Positions 20,201 to 30,148 of a DNA stretch of 64,000 nt are shown piece after piece. The notes beneath the pieces are model-generated. The model had not been told where the DNA came from. It did not search any database and worked only from the letters and a program-made list of their open reading frames with translations. A program made the translations under genes and the position numbers. The DNA comes from Meira nashicola (lineage: Eukaryota; Basidiomycota; Exobasidiomycetes; Exobasidiales; Brachybasidiaceae): the NCBI GenBank assembly GCA_001600355.1, contig BCJU01000001.1, forward strand, positions 5,890,013 through 5,954,012. The letters are read 5' to 3'. Each line of letters begins with the position of its first letter. The stretch's first letter is position 1.

Positions 20201-23200
20201 CGGAGATCTCGGTTCGTCATTAAATGTTCAATTGGAAGGCAATATTCCTGATGTGGATTACTTTACCAAATTCTTGGCATCAGCCATCACAGATCCTTCT
20301 TTCGTTTGGGATATTCGTGGAACGGGTATTTCTGTTTCTGCTATTGGTATTAATGTTCCAGGAATCTCTTTGACGAAATCGGTACAATTGACCGGTTTAA
20401 ACGGCTTGAAAGGACAAGTTATCATTAACTCGTTCGATTTGCCATCCAATGACCCTGCCGGTGGTATTCACCTGACTGCAATCAGTACGATCAACAATCC
20501 TGCTCAAGTTGGTGTTGCTCTATCTTCATTCGGAGTGGATATTTCTATGGGCTCCACAGACGTTGGACCTTCTGCAGCTGCAGTTCCATTCACTTTGCAA
20601 GCATTGGCCGTTACCGAAGTTCCGTTGGCAGGTAGAATTCAAAGACAAGATTCCGAACAAGGTTTAGCAGATCTTTCAACAATCTTTACTCGTTTCGTGC
20701 ATAACCAAAACACTGACTTAGTCGTTCAAGGTGTTTCTGCTGGACCTCCTGATGTTGCATGGTTGAACAATGGTATTAAAGCATTGCGTGTCACTGTTGC
20801 TTTACCTGCTCAAGACTTCCAAGTCATTCGTTTGATCTCTTTGAATCAATTGTCATTGTTCTTCACCGTACCAACTGCATGGAACCCTCAAACAGATTCA
20901 AGCAACACAACCGCAAACTTCTTCTTGCCATTCGCTTTCCCAGTTGATATTACCCAAGTTGCTGGTCCTTTCACGGCCAACTACAACAACCAAGATATGG
21001 CTGTTTTGAACATTCCAACATCGCCTACAACAACTGATGTGGAAGCACGTATCTTGACTTTGGCTTTCTCTAACGTTCCATTTGCCGTTTTCGGTAACGC
21101 ACATCAAACCTTCTCCCAGTTTGCTGCCGATTTCGTTGCACGTCAACAAGTTACATTCAACTTACACGGAACAACTGATGCCAAATTGAACACTGCAGCT
21201 GGACAATTGAGCATCACACAAATTCCATTCAATTTGAACACCAACTTGCTCGGTTTACAAGGATTAAACGCTAAACCTGCTGTGGTTAGCAATTTGGATG
21301 TCTACCACGGTTACCCGACCTACTTGCAAATCAACGTCGATACCGCTTTGTTCAATCCATCCGATACTACTGTTGGAGCAGGTGATGTTTCATTCGCTGT
21401 TGAGTTTATGAGCCATATCATCGGTAGTGCAATGATCAAAAACATTCTCTTGCCACCTGGAGATATTAGCGTACCAACAGAAATTCAATACATGCCAATC
21501 GGTGCCGATAATGTAGCAGCAGGTCAAGTATTGTTGGAGAATTATATCCAAAACATCACTTCAACAGCAATTGTTTTGGGTACTTCTCAAACTACGCCAA
21601 TTGAATCCTTGAAGCAAGCTTTGGCTCAAATTCAGTTGACTACTCAAATTCCTGCATTGAATCAATTGCTCGTCCAACGTACTTTCTTGACCGTTCCAAA
21701 GAATATTGCTCAAAATGGAGGTATTGCATCCGTTACTGTTACGATTAACAACCCTTTCACTGCTGGTATTCACTTATTGGAATTGCATGCTGCTGCCAAT
21801 TTCCAAGATATTACCGTTGGTAGAATTGATCAAAACTTGGCTGCAACCAATAATATCGTCAATGCTCCTGGACACCAGATTTCCACTTCGCAACCCATTC
21901 CTTTCAACATTGATATCCGTCCAAAGAACTTGCTTAGATTCATTTTGGCTGCTGCTCAAGCTTATGGTGTCTCCCTTGGTCCTTTGCCACCATTCTTCCA
22001 AGAAGTGTTGGACTTACCAGGAGAAGCAGAAACTCAGGTCAGTCCTTACCCTGATGATTCCCCTCCTCCATGCAGCGGTGGAAATCCATTCGATACATTG
22101 GGCGCTATTAAGAAATTGGTCGCTCCACTGGCTGTCAGCATTCCTATTCAATCTGTTACCAAATTGGACGATTATCAAACCAACTTGGACTTTATCCAAC
22201 AACCTGTTCCTGTCGGCACAGATGATTCAATTTTGTACCTCGTCGGTCCTGCAGCTGCACCTTTGATTCAATTGATCGTCGATCAAGCAACTTTGGAAAC
22301 AGATCGTGCAAATGCTACCTCTTTGACAAACGAAGGTTTCACCGTCGCTATTCAAGGAAAATTATTGACAAACGCACCCGCTGACGCTTATATTGAAGCA
22401 CCTGATGGATTATTGGTCAGCTTCCAAGGTCAGGATATTGCAACTTTGGCAATTCCACCCTTGTGCACAAACGTTCCAGATGGTATCCCTAACTTGCAAA
22501 TCACTGCTCAATTGACAATCTTGCCTGGCAAGACGGACGCATTTGCTGATTTCGCGTACTACTTGTTGACTGAGCCAAACTTCCAATGGACATTACACTC
22601 CGATACAGTCACAGTCCGTACTTTGGGTATCAAATTTAGCAAGGTAAATCTATCAAAGGTAATTCAGTTGGATGCCTTCAATGGCTTACCCGGAATCGTA
22701 ATCACAAGCTTTGAGACAAATGGTGATGGAAACAAACAAATTTTAATCACAACCGGTGTTGCAATTCCATCACAAGCTGCTTTGGGTGTCGAATTGGGTC
22801 AAGCAACCTTTGACTTGATGTTCCAAAAGACAAATATTGGTCGTGCTTCTTCTTCAGGATTATTCTTGGCTTACAAGACTACAACTAATGCAGTTTTGAA
22901 GGGCTACTTGGGCGATCAATCCAACAATCCACAAGGTTTGGCTGATTTGGGTGTCTTGTTCACGCAATATCTTGCCGGTGAAAACAGCACTTTAACAATT
23001 CGTGGTTATGATGTTATCGGACCTGCTTCTGGTGGTCAACCGATCAATTGGCTCACAACTGCTTTCAAACGTTTCAGTACTCAAGTCATCTTGCCAGGTC
23101 ACATTTACCAAATCATTTTCGCAATTACATTGTCCGATTTGGAAGTGTACTTGATCAATCAATCGCAAGATTTCCATGTTCCTGCAACCAATCAACATAC

Positions 23201-25025
23201 AACTGCCACATTTGCCAACCCCTTGGTTTTCAGCTTGAGCGTCGTCAATTTGAAGCCTTCCATTACAATCACATACAAAGACGTAGACACAGCTTCGCTT
23301 CTCTTGCCTACCATCGAAGCCAATTCAGCTACTTCTCATAATCCCAACGAAAAGGTTGATTTGAGCTTCGGTTTCACAAATCAAACCATTAATTCGCTTA
23401 ACGATCCATCTTTCGCATCCTTCTTTGGTGCTTTGACCGATACAGCAAGTGCAACATTCGGATTGAAAGGTAGCACAGATGTTTTGGCCCAAACTGTGAT
23501 TGGAAGAATTCCAATTCAACATATTCCATTCAATGTGACAACTTCCTTGGCGGGTATCAATTCTTTCAACCATAAGATTGATCTAGTAAGCAGTTCTGTT
23601 GATGACCCTATTCCGGCTTATCTCGGTGTTCACTTGAACACTTCCCTCGAAAACCCAAGTAATTTGACTGTTCACTCCAACCAAATCAGTTTGCCAACAT
23701 TCTATCAAGGAACTGCAAACACAAATATTGGTCGTGCTTACATTCCAATTCTTAACTTGGTCCCTGGTACAAATGCTATCCCAGTCTTGTTCGAGCTCAT
23801 GGTCATTAACAACAACAGTGACACTCAAGAAGTGATCCGTCGTTATGTTTCACCTACTGATATCTCTACCGGAAATGGTGCAAAGAAGGATACTATTCCA
23901 TTGAAGATCGATGGAGGAGGCAATCCGGGCGTTACAGATCCCGCACCATTATCACCTTATGGCTCTTTGAACACTGGTTTAGCAGGCGTGACAGCAGATA
24001 CTGCTTTGCAAGGTATTGGATCTTTGGTTATTTCCGAAGTTCGTGTATACTTGGGTCCAAGTGTTATTGCTTCTTTGCTTGGTCAAGTATTAGGAGGCTT
24101 ATTATTGGGCAACAAGACGAATACAGCAATTCCAGCATACGCAGACGCTTATGTCGATTTCAATAATGACTTGCCATCAGGTTTGTTATTCAAAGAAATT
24201 TATACAAACATTTTCAGTGCTGGAACGAATGACCAATACGCAACCTTTACCAACGTTTACAATGGTTTCAGTGACGGCAATGCAGCCAATTCAGGAACCA
24301 TTGTGATCAATCCAAAGACACCAAAAACGACTGGAAGAATCAAGGATATTTTATTGCAAAAAGGTGTCGTTGGCTCTTTGCCATTGATCGGTAAATCGCT
24401 CAAATTGGAGAATGTGATTCAACTGGATCTTTTCAAAGCCGGAGATCAATCGTCGCAATACTTTGTTCCAGGCTTGAAGTACAATCAAGATCAAGTTTGT
24501 ACAAAATACTTCATTACAGCCGAACCTGATCCAAAGGATGACAATGGTGTTTTGGAATTGGGTGACAGTTGTGGTGGCGGTGGTCTCGGTGGTTTCCCCG
24601 CTGCATTGTTGAACGATGTCGGTCAACTTCTTGGTCTATTGAATTCACTTGGATTCGGTGGAAAATTAGGAAGTATACTCAACCCTATCTTGGACGGAGC
24701 TAATGCTGGTGGATTACCCGGTCTAATTGGTGGAGTTAGTCAATCACTTCAAAATACCTTGTGCAACCCTGGCCCTGGTGGAATCAATTTGGGAACATTC
24801 TTGGGTGGTGCAGCATGTTCTGTTTCAAGTTCGTCTACCTCTTCAATGTCAAGCACAAGCAGCAGTTCCAGTCCTGGTGCAACCTTACCTGCAATTGTGA
24901 CGAGCGTTACCGGTAACCTTCCTACTACTGTTTCAACTCCAGGAACTTCTCCTTCAGCTACAGGAAATGGAAGTGGAACTGCAAGTACAAATGGAAGTTC
25001 CTCAACTGCCACAACAACACCATAA
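17238..25025 (+). CDS. Giant membrane-anchored DUF3712/LEA14-like repeat protein
   Basis: 2595 residues in one intronless frame. Residues 1-55 are cytosolic and polar, residues about 60-87 form the only clear transmembrane helix (CLFLAPPILLIVGAIALVPVLYAI), and the rest should lie in the lumen or outside. The long domain repeats a beta-rich unit of roughly 400-450 residues about four times; an anchor of each unit is the pattern N/TGLNGLKG...SFDLPSNDPAGGI...NP, seen near residues 225, 1055 and 1810. This is the fungal DUF3712 type, related to LEA14-like folds and found in vacuolar or surface proteins. The end is a Ser/Thr/Gly-rich tail without a GPI-type hydrophobic end. An acidic linker near residues 784-841 is flanked by KR dipeptides. 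Biochemical role unknown. Confidence 0.75.
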   Translation: MADQRSVGSQEGLVNRRGGSITSSRDQDDQRNMYQPGQPIGYLAARGTPYERKYFTRKLGVCCLFLAPPILLIVGAIALVPVLYAIADHALHTSVFHVYGSNITNPQNGSFPLTLNAQVKKVGIFPASIHFREPIDVYWNTPKPDMREVHLGRFNLARVNAAAGHGTVNQATFFTIADQDAFSIFAGYLISQEEFTWRIKSKNLHVEAFSFFPTYKSLSITKNIIIKGINNFGTVEILDLQLPGADPEGGIAVITTTNLVNPSPFGIQVGTLDLDLFYKGHYLGPVSVDGLNITAGPNIVTLRGRVLPYPNNQTALDILGDLFTNYINSVPSDVVATGKRVQQENGDIVKWLSDGVGQLNAHVNFVPPKPIDPIKGITIETINLEYSQDLPYNPILSSQNLKGVFQLPFGFPLNITQLATQLSIAMGGANIGSATGPFADSNTIINVLSEGQTAGDIDLQLPASQLILPNSTDAAKKQLIAFQNAFVYTDGTGFDISGAAKAVTDTPVGKILLNGIKFNVATGLKGLAGLTRYPTIINSVDVTGGTKEAVDLNVALTVVNPSNLNLSTGDVKLQLLNQVPLGITTLPNLKLLPGRNDINATATFDPNVSPYGLETLNRFISGLDTKLNASGFGASSQIVSLEPVLEGLRLNTTLPALQRTLVQAANLTVLDTTGIENDIANSIVQLANPFTSPLEITRIAANASAKGIFLANINTGLQFNAAGKATSPSPNVPLSLNLYPPDLFSVLREYAIDSGQNPAYVDGIVQLGGFTLTPPAVQRNSKRSIEDDAQYYSEDDSFTFGDDNAAVDAQLSAMSNPGIYYDVADQEDEGISLEDEERATKRAYPLATAGMKKRDNLYTGFNLETYVGKAFSVAKADLQIVSDATIGDYGTTLTFSQSQVPLGTDQTLFKLLPVLAKPIVQRIVDGAILNIDRVTITEARPTGFTAQLQGALTNAGPFDGIVTFPEGLSIYWQNQLLTQTAFPNITLVGDLGSSLNVQLEGNIPDVDYFTKFLASAITDPSFVWDIRGTGISVSAIGINVPGISLTKSVQLTGLNGLKGQVIINSFDLPSNDPAGGIHLTAISTINNPAQVGVALSSFGVDISMGSTDVGPSAAAVPFTLQALAVTEVPLAGRIQRQDSEQGLADLSTIFTRFVHNQNTDLVVQGVSAGPPDVAWLNNGIKALRVTVALPAQDFQVIRLISLNQLSLFFTVPTAWNPQTDSSNTTANFFLPFAFPVDITQVAGPFTANYNNQDMAVLNIPTSPTTTDVEARILTLAFSNVPFAVFGNAHQTFSQFAADFVARQQVTFNLHGTTDAKLNTAAGQLSITQIPFNLNTNLLGLQGLNAKPAVVSNLDVYHGYPTYLQINVDTALFNPSDTTVGAGDVSFAVEFMSHIIGSAMIKNILLPPGDISVPTEIQYMPIGADNVAAGQVLLENYIQNITSTAIVLGTSQTTPIESLKQALAQIQLTTQIPALNQLLVQRTFLTVPKNIAQNGGIASVTVTINNPFTAGIHLLELHAAANFQDITVGRIDQNLAATNNIVNAPGHQISTSQPIPFNIDIRPKNLLRFILAAAQAYGVSLGPLPPFFQEVLDLPGEAETQVSPYPDDSPPPCSGGNPFDTLGAIKKLVAPLAVSIPIQSVTKLDDYQTNLDFIQQPVPVGTDDSILYLVGPAAAPLIQLIVDQATLETDRANATSLTNEGFTVAIQGKLLTNAPADAYIEAPDGLLVSFQGQDIATLAIPPLCTNVPDGIPNLQITAQLTILPGKTDAFADFAYYLLTEPNFQWTLHSDTVTVRTLGIKFSKVNLSKVIQLDAFNGLPGIVITSFETNGDGNKQILITTGVAIPSQAALGVELGQATFDLMFQKTNIGRASSSGLFLAYKTTTNAVLKGYLGDQSNNPQGLADLGVLFTQYLAGENSTLTIRGYDVIGPASGGQPINWLTTAFKRFSTQVILPGHIYQIIFAITLSDLEVYLINQSQDFHVPATNQHTTATFANPLVFSLSVVNLKPSITITYKDVDTASLLLPTIEANSATSHNPNEKVDLSFGFTNQTINSLNDPSFASFFGALTDTASATFGLKGSTDVLAQTVIGRIPIQHIPFNVTTSLAGINSFNHKIDLVSSSVDDPIPAYLGVHLNTSLENPSNLTVHSNQISLPTFYQGTANTNIGRAYIPILNLVPGTNAIPVLFELMVINNNSDTQEVIRRYVSPTDISTGNGAKKDTIPLKIDGGGNPGVTDPAPLSPYGSLNTGLAGVTADTALQGIGSLVISEVRVYLGPSVIASLLGQVLGGLLLGNKTNTAIPAYADAYVDFNNDLPSGLLFKEIYTNIFSAGTNDQYATFTNVYNGFSDGNAANSGTIVINPKTPKTTGRIKDILLQKGVVGSLPLIGKSLKLENVIQLDLFKAGDQSSQYFVPGLKYNQDQVCTKYFITAEPDPKDDNGVLELGDSCGGGGLGGFPAALLNDVGQLLGLLNSLGFGGKLGSILNPILDGANAGGLPGLIGGVSQSLQNTLCNPGPGGINLGTFLGGAACSVSSSSTSSMSSTSSSSSPGATLPAIVTSVTGNLPTTVSTPGTSPSATGNGSGTASTNGSSSTATTTP

Positions 25026-25584
25026 AATACATCAAAAATGAGCATTACTCAAAAAGTTCGTAATCTTTATCTTTCTTGCTAATCGTCCGGCTCCCTTTCA
25101 AGAAGCCAGAACGTCATCAATTCGTCTCACAAGCACAATCACATTCACTCGTTTGCAAAATTAGACATTTGCGGGGACAATGGATTTCACTTTATCAAAT
25201 TCAATCAAACACTTTCGTTTCTATCTCGTTTGCTTTAATTTCTTTTTTGCCTATTTGCAATACCTTTCTTTTACTGCTGCTCAGGATTTTTACCTGTTGC
25301 TTGCTAGACAATTCTTCTTTATATTTCTGTAATCATCTCTTTCCTTTTTATTTCTTTTGTAGAGGTTTTCCCTTGTGATGCGTCAATGCAATTTCTTGAA
25401 TCATAAAATAATTGAGAGGTTAAGCTGTGCTTAATCAATTAAAAGTTGTGTACCTGTAGGAATTCTGTAAGGATTATATTGTAGGCTACATGCAGGCGTA
25501 AATTTTCAACGCGTAGTCTAGTACTAAATTGTGCATATCCGTCAATACAGATCTTCATCCATTCCTCCATCAGTAGGGGTAAAT
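25026..25584. other. Intergenic, 3' flank of giant ORF and promoter of Cwc21-like gene
   Basis: About 560 bases, T-rich from 25190 to 25370, with no coding signal. Nothing else recognised. Confidence 0.5.
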
Positions 25585-26976
25585 ATGTCGTATAACGGGA
25601 TAGGTCTATCCACTACTCGAGGAAGTGCGACGAACGGATATGTTCAGAAGAATCTTTCAAACATTCGACCGCCAAGGGATGATTTCCGTAAAGGTGTAGG
25701 AAGTGAAGGAGGTTACCGAAAACGAGAAGAACAAAGGGTACAGCATCGTAAACCGGATGAAGGAATTTTAGAGCATGAACGTAAAAGAAAGGTTGAAGTC
25801 AGATGTTTAGAATTACAGTTACAATTGGAAGAAGATGGAGTAGAAGAAACAAAGATTGAAGAACAAGTTGATGAATTGAGAAAGAATTTGTTGAAACAGA
25901 TGGAAAATGAGCAAAAAGCTCAATCATCTGGCTTCACAAGACAAGAAGCAAAAGCGTTGAAACCTTCTGATACACATGCTTGGGTGGCTGCAAAAGCGGA
26001 TGAAACAAGAAACTTATCAAGAGCTTTAGGCGTTCGTCAAGGTTATAAAGAAGGAGATGCATTCGATCGTGAATTACAAGAAAAGATGAAACAAGAAAGA
26101 ATAGAAGAGAGAAGAAGGAGAGATGAAGAGCGTATCCGAGCAGCTGAAGAACGTGAACGTGCAATACTTCAAAGGCGAGAAGATGAAGAGCGAAGACGAA
26201 GACGAGAGGAGGAAGGGTACAAACGTGAAAGAGAGCGGGATCAGAAGAAGTTCTCTAGATCACAATCGCCACCGTCACGAAGAAGAAGGCGATCTCCATC
26301 AGCTTCTCGATCATTGTCGCGGTCACCAGCGCCTAGAACACGACGACAGCGGTCTTTGTCACGTTCTTCATATTCTTCTCGCTCCTCTTCAACCAGACGA
26401 CGGAGAGACAGGTCTTACTCACGCTCTCGCTCACCTATTCCAAGAGGAAGAGGTCGCAGTCCAAGCTATGATTCTCGCTCTCCTTCACCTCGTCCGAGAC
26501 GGAAAACTAGGAGACGGAGTAGTAGAAGTATGGAATTGGACAGCCGTTCACCAAGCCCACATCCACCAAGACGTTCGAGAAGTAGATCGAGTAGCTACGA
26601 TTCCCGCTCACGCTCGCCCCCTCGCCGAGCAATGAAAAGAAGGCGAGATGATTCACGAAGCATCAGCAGAAGTCAAAGTAGGAGTAGATCGCCTATTCGA
26701 CGCAATACACGCAGATCACTCACACCAGAACGACGTACGAGAGGAAGGCAGGCCACTCGCAACCCGACTCCTTCTTCACGATCTCGAAGTTCACGATCAA
26801 GATCAATCTCGCGCTCAATGTCTATGTCTCGATCACCTTCCCGCTCACCTATCGCTCGAAGAACCCGTGATGCATCAAAAAGTTATTCTCCGCCTCCCCA
26901 CCTCGAAGAAGAACATAGACCAAAACCACCTGGCCCTCCTCCTGGACCACCTCCAGTTAGACCGCCTGGCCTGTAA
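25585..26976 (+). CDS. cwc21: Cwc21/Cwf21-SRRM2 family splicing factor with RS domain
   Basis: 463 residues. The first 30 residues (MSYNGIGLSTTRGSATNGYVQ...) are the invariant start of the Cwc21/SRRM2 family, which sits near the spliceosome catalytic core next to Prp8 and Snu114. The cwf21 domain follows at about residues 40-105 (IRPPRDDFRKG, then a helical Glu-rich part). A charged coiled segment with repeated ERRRRDEER-type motifs covers about 170-230. The remainder is an RS domain rich in SRS, SRSRS and RRRSPS, much longer than in budding yeast and more like SRRM2. The end is a PPGPPPGPPP tail. I start at the ATG at 25585 because the family motif begins there. Confidence 0.93.
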   Translation: MSYNGIGLSTTRGSATNGYVQKNLSNIRPPRDDFRKGVGSEGGYRKREEQRVQHRKPDEGILEHERKRKVEVRCLELQLQLEEDGVEETKIEEQVDELRKNLLKQMENEQKAQSSGFTRQEAKALKPSDTHAWVAAKADETRNLSRALGVRQGYKEGDAFDRELQEKMKQERIEERRRRDEERIRAAEERERAILQRREDEERRRRREEEGYKRERERDQKKFSRSQSPPSRRRRRSPSASRSLSRSPAPRTRRQRSLSRSSYSSRSSSTRRRRDRSYSRSRSPIPRGRGRSPSYDSRSPSPRPRRKTRRRSSRSMELDSRSPSPHPPRRSRSRSSSYDSRSRSPPRRAMKRRRDDSRSISRSQSRSRSPIRRNTRRSLTPERRTRGRQATRNPTPSSRSRSSRSRSISRSMSMSRSPSRSPIARRTRDASKSYSPPPHLEEEHRPKPPGPPPGPPPVRPPGL

Positions 26977-27204
26977 GCTTATCCACATACCACAATATTA
27001 CACAATGTACACTACTAAGCCATCTGTATAATCGTACACATACTTTGATTCGAGAAATAATCAATTCTGCTGCAAATATGTTTATGAAAACGAGATATTA
27101 TTGACAACAAAGGCGAGAGCGGATGATGAAGAAGATAGCAATACAGATGTTGTTCAATTTGGGAGATGGAGTGAAAAGGGTACTGATTTTGTCCGTTACC
27201 TCCT
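26977..27204. terminator. Convergent 3' flanks of Cwc21-like and bL12m genes
   Basis: The two genes face each other across about 230 bases. The region must hold both transcript ends. I see no distinct signal beyond AT-rich stretches. Confidence 0.4.
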
Positions 27205-27825
27205 TTATTCTGTCTCTGTGAGACCACCGGCTGCTTCGATTGCCTTTTGTAGTTTCTCAGCTTCTTCCTTTGTCAAACCTTCTTTAAGTACTTGAGGAGC
27301 ACTTTCGACAAACTTCTTTGCTTCGACAAGGTTCATATTTGAGTTCAAAGCTTTAATTTCTTTGATAACCTTTGCCTTTGCACTTGCATCTTTCAACCCC
27401 TTTAATTTAACAGTAACCAAAGCTTTCTCTTTTGGCTTTTCTTCTTCTGCAGGTGTTGCTTCAGCAGCTGGGGCAGCAGCAACAGGAGCGGCACTTGCTG
27501 AAGGCATTGCGATATCTTGAATATTCAGTCTTTCTTTTAATTGAGCGACTAATTCTGCTGCTTCTAATAAAGTTAATTTTTCGATTTGATCGACGATTGT
27601 TGTCAATTTTGGTGATGCATTATTATTCGATGAAGATTTCGATGATGAAGATGGTCCAGCAGAAGGTGCTTGTTCTGTAGGTGCAGCAGGTGCTTTTTCC
27701 ATTTCAACACACATTCTTCTTGTGTTAGAGAATAGTCTCCTTTGAGAAGTTGGGGCGGTTGCACTTCTGCTTATCGATCTAAGAGCATTGTATCCGCTCG
27801 TTCTTGCGGCGACAGGGAATGCCAT
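27205..27825 (-). CDS. Mitochondrial ribosomal protein bL12m (L7/L12)
   Basis: 206 residues. An N-terminal basic, Ser/Arg-rich presequence (RTSGYNALRSISRSATAPTSQRRLFS) points to mitochondria. The N-terminal dimerisation part contains LTTIVDQIEKLTLLEAAELVAQLKERL. An Ala/Pro/Glu hinge follows, then the C-terminal factor-binding domain with KVIKEIKALNSNMNLVEAKKFVESAP and KEGLTKEEAEKLQKAIEAAG. The family recruits translation GTPases to the ribosome stalk. The last residues (GGLTETE) differ from the usual GG-x-V-x-L ending but are plausible. It is divergent from the CENP-A gene. Confidence 0.95.
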   Translation of the reverse strand: MAFPVAARTSGYNALRSISRSATAPTSQRRLFSNTRRMCVEMEKAPAAPTEQAPSAGPSSSSKSSSNNNASPKLTTIVDQIEKLTLLEAAELVAQLKERLNIQDIAMPSASAAPVAAAPAAEATPAEEEKPKEKALVTVKLKGLKDASAKAKVIKEIKALNSNMNLVEAKKFVESAPQVLKEGLTKEEAEKLQKAIEAAGGLTETE

Positions 27826-28364
27826 TTTGACGGATGATCAAATGTTGATACTTAAGGTGATGATGATGATAGGTGCGATTTGTAAACCAGATCGTCTTCC
27901 AATTAATTTTTTTTTAGCCTTTCCCACCTTTTCTTCTTAATTTGTCAGTCAAAGGCGCGCGCTGTGTGTGCTGCGTGCGCAAGGCATACGACCTGACCCG
28001 AATGCATTTTTTCTCCCACTCTTTTTTTTGGCAAAAATCAAAGAATCAAAAAGCACGAGCGGAGGAAGAAGAAGATTCAAGATTAGATAATCTAACGCGA
28101 GAAATCAACAAGGTGCGTGAGGCACAACACAAATACCGCACTAGTCAGAGCGTGTATTGATAAAGTTTCAAAGTATTATTCCCACTCCCAACCTGTACAT
28201 CAATACTTCAACATCACATCATTGACATGGCATCCTGAACTCTCTTTCATTAATTCGCAAACATTAGAGGAACCCTTTCCATCATCACCAACACACACAT
28301 ACAACGTACGAGCAGCTCAAAAGTCGACTTTTTCAGACTGGCAGCACAATAATTTCCACCCTAA
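27826..28364. promoter_or_regulatory. Shared divergent promoter of bL12m and CENP-A genes
   Basis: 540 bases between divergent genes. It includes a GATGATGATGAT microsatellite near 27857 and a GC-rich, alternating GCGCGC/TGTGTG patch at 27954-27982. No TATA box is evident for the histone gene. Confidence 0.45.
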
Positions 28365-28926
28365 ATGGCACGCATACACCAGGGTGGCCGAGCGTCTACA
28401 GGAGGCAAGGCACCACAACGATCACAGAAGTCGTTAAGTAGCTGTGAGTATGCAAGCTTTCCTGCTATTTGACTTGAATATGATTGACTGACTGGCTAAA
28501 TGCGCGCCTACCTCTTTGTTCCATTGCCCAGTTTCCGGACCTTCTGGAAGATCATCGGGGGGTATCCAACAACCAGATACACCTACTAGGAAAAAGAGAA
28601 AGCTAAAACCAGGAACTAAAGCATTACGCGAGATTAGAAAATATCAAAAAACTACTGAATTACTCATTCCAAAGATGCCTTTTGCAAGATTGGTAAGAGA
28701 GGTTGCGAATGATTTTATTACGAGCGCATATAGTGGATTAGGATCGAGCGGATTACGATGGAAGAGTACAGCTGTTTTGGCATTACAAGAAGCAACGGAA
28801 GCGTATTTGATTCATTTGTTCGAAGATGCAAACCTTTGTGCGATTCATGCAAAACGAGTAACACTTATGCAACGCGATATTCAATTGGCAAGACGGATAA
28901 GAGGTGTTTGGGGAGGGTTGGGGTGA
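28365..28926 (+). CDS. cse4: Centromeric histone H3 variant (CENP-A/Cse4)
   Basis: 157 residues from two exons, 28365-28443 and 28532-28926; the 88-base intron has GTGAGT at its donor and TTGCCCAG at its acceptor, and the codon split across it reads Phe. It replaces H3 in centromeric nucleosomes and founds the kinetochore. The core has H3 motifs [18 protein letters not shown] (alpha-N) and a histone fold ending [11 protein letters not shown]. The loop 1 region ([16 protein letters not shown]) is longer than in canonical H3, and the end GVWGGLG resembles CENP-A. Unusually the N tail still copies the H3 start: [16 protein letters not shown] matches ARTKQTARKSTGGKAP, but the K4 and K9 positions are His and Ala. 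Confidence 0.93.
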
Positions 28927-29571
28927 AAGATATAACACAATCAAGAATATGCCATTCCCCAAGTCATTCGATAGTCCAATCGTTCGCGGTTCGCTTTCGC
29001 TTTTCCCTTCTCTTTCTGTTCAGTCCTTTTCCGTTTTTTGGAAACAACAATCAAACATTTGTACTCTAAACATCCCAAACCCTTTACGATTCTGCTCTAT
29101 TCATGAGTTTTCAAATGTACTATTCTAGCAAACTGCAATCATATCCATAGCATCGTTCATATTCAACTATTGATTGATAACCCTATCCGAGAATGAGGAA
29201 TCCACCAAACCCTAAATCAAATTGAGAACAACTCTAACCTTCTTCACGCGACGCGTAAATTAACGCGTTTCGTGTTTATTCTACCATAGACTATATCGGG
29301 AAGCGGAATGCTGAGCATATACGATCGTTTTTTCGACGGAAGTTGATCGGAATAAATAGCGCCACCCTTATAAAAAGTTAGTGTGGAAATTTAGCTCATG
29401 TCAAAAAGCACAATCAATGCAATAAGACGGGCTAATTGTCCTACTTCTCCATGTGGAATTGGCCGATCGGCTAAAGGTTAATGTTTTAGTGAAATGGTAT
29501 AAAAGGCAGCCATTTTATGCAACACTTTCATTAGCATCTGTTGATTCTCAATCATATTACACCTCTTCAAA
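28927..29571. other. Intergenic with paired ACGCGT sites
   Basis: 645 bases, no gene seen. ACGCGT (the MluI cell-cycle box sequence) occurs at 29251-29256 and 29263-29268. A probable TATA-type sequence (GGTATAAAAGG) is near 29495-29505, about 70 bases before the first YbjQ-like gene. Confidence 0.45.
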
Positions 29572-30039
29572 ATGGACGCCGTTGATTCAATGATGCTCAT
29601 CACAACTGCTGATGAAATTCCAGGTAAGTGTGACGGAAGATTCTTTTTATAATCATTATGACTCATCATCCGCGCCCCTTTGTTAGGAAAAAAGATTGTT
29701 CATCTAGGTCATGTATTCGGTATAACAGTTCGTGCAAGGAATATTGGCGTTGCTCTCGGTGCCGGTTTAAAAGCTTTAGGTGGCGGTGAAGTTACTGCTT
29801 TGACTAAAAATTTTGAACAAAGTAGGAAAGAAGCATTGGATAGAATGATAGGAATGGCTCATTCTCGTGGTGCCGATGCTGTAAGTGAATCTGGGTTTAA
29901 AGATATTACGTGCTTCTCGCTTATACCTTTTCTCTTTTCCTTCTAGATCGTTGCAATGCGCTTTGACTCCACCGGACAACAACAATTTGCAGAAGTTTGT
30001 GCTTACGGTACCGCTGTGAAATATCTTAATGAGCAATAA
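29572..30039 (+). CDS. YbjQ/UPF0145 (DUF74) protein, copy 1
   Basis: 112 residues from three exons (29572-29623, 29687-29880, 29947-30039). The introns have GTAAGT donors and TTAG or CTAG acceptors, and all phases join cleanly. The product has the YbjQ family signature: an IPGKKIVHLGHVFG start, ARNIGVALGAGLKALGGGEV in the middle, RKEALDRMIGMAHSRGADAVVAMRFDS, and YGTAVKYL at the end. The family is widespread in bacteria and archaea and forms small pentameric, beta-rich proteins sometimes annotated as heavy-metal binding; the function is unknown. Introns show the gene is fully eukaryotic now. A diverged second copy follows 110 bases downstream. Confidence 0.9.
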
Positions 30040-30148
30040 AGAGATGAAAAGTGGTTAGGTAGAATATTTGTATATCTTTTTATCTCTCTCTTTCTCCAAA
30101 CCATCATCTTCAAAGTACAAAAACTATTGACTAGATCCATCTAACAAC

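Noticed and set aside
17374..24626. Many 60-190 codon ORFs on both strands inside the giant ORF
   Set aside because: They lie within a continuous 2595-codon frame with clear protein repeats and have no family-like sequence of their own.
28370..28400. GGGTGGCCGAGCG looks like the start of a leucine or serine tRNA
   Set aside because: No B box, anticodon arm or matching acceptor stem follows; the bases code for the CENP-A N terminus.
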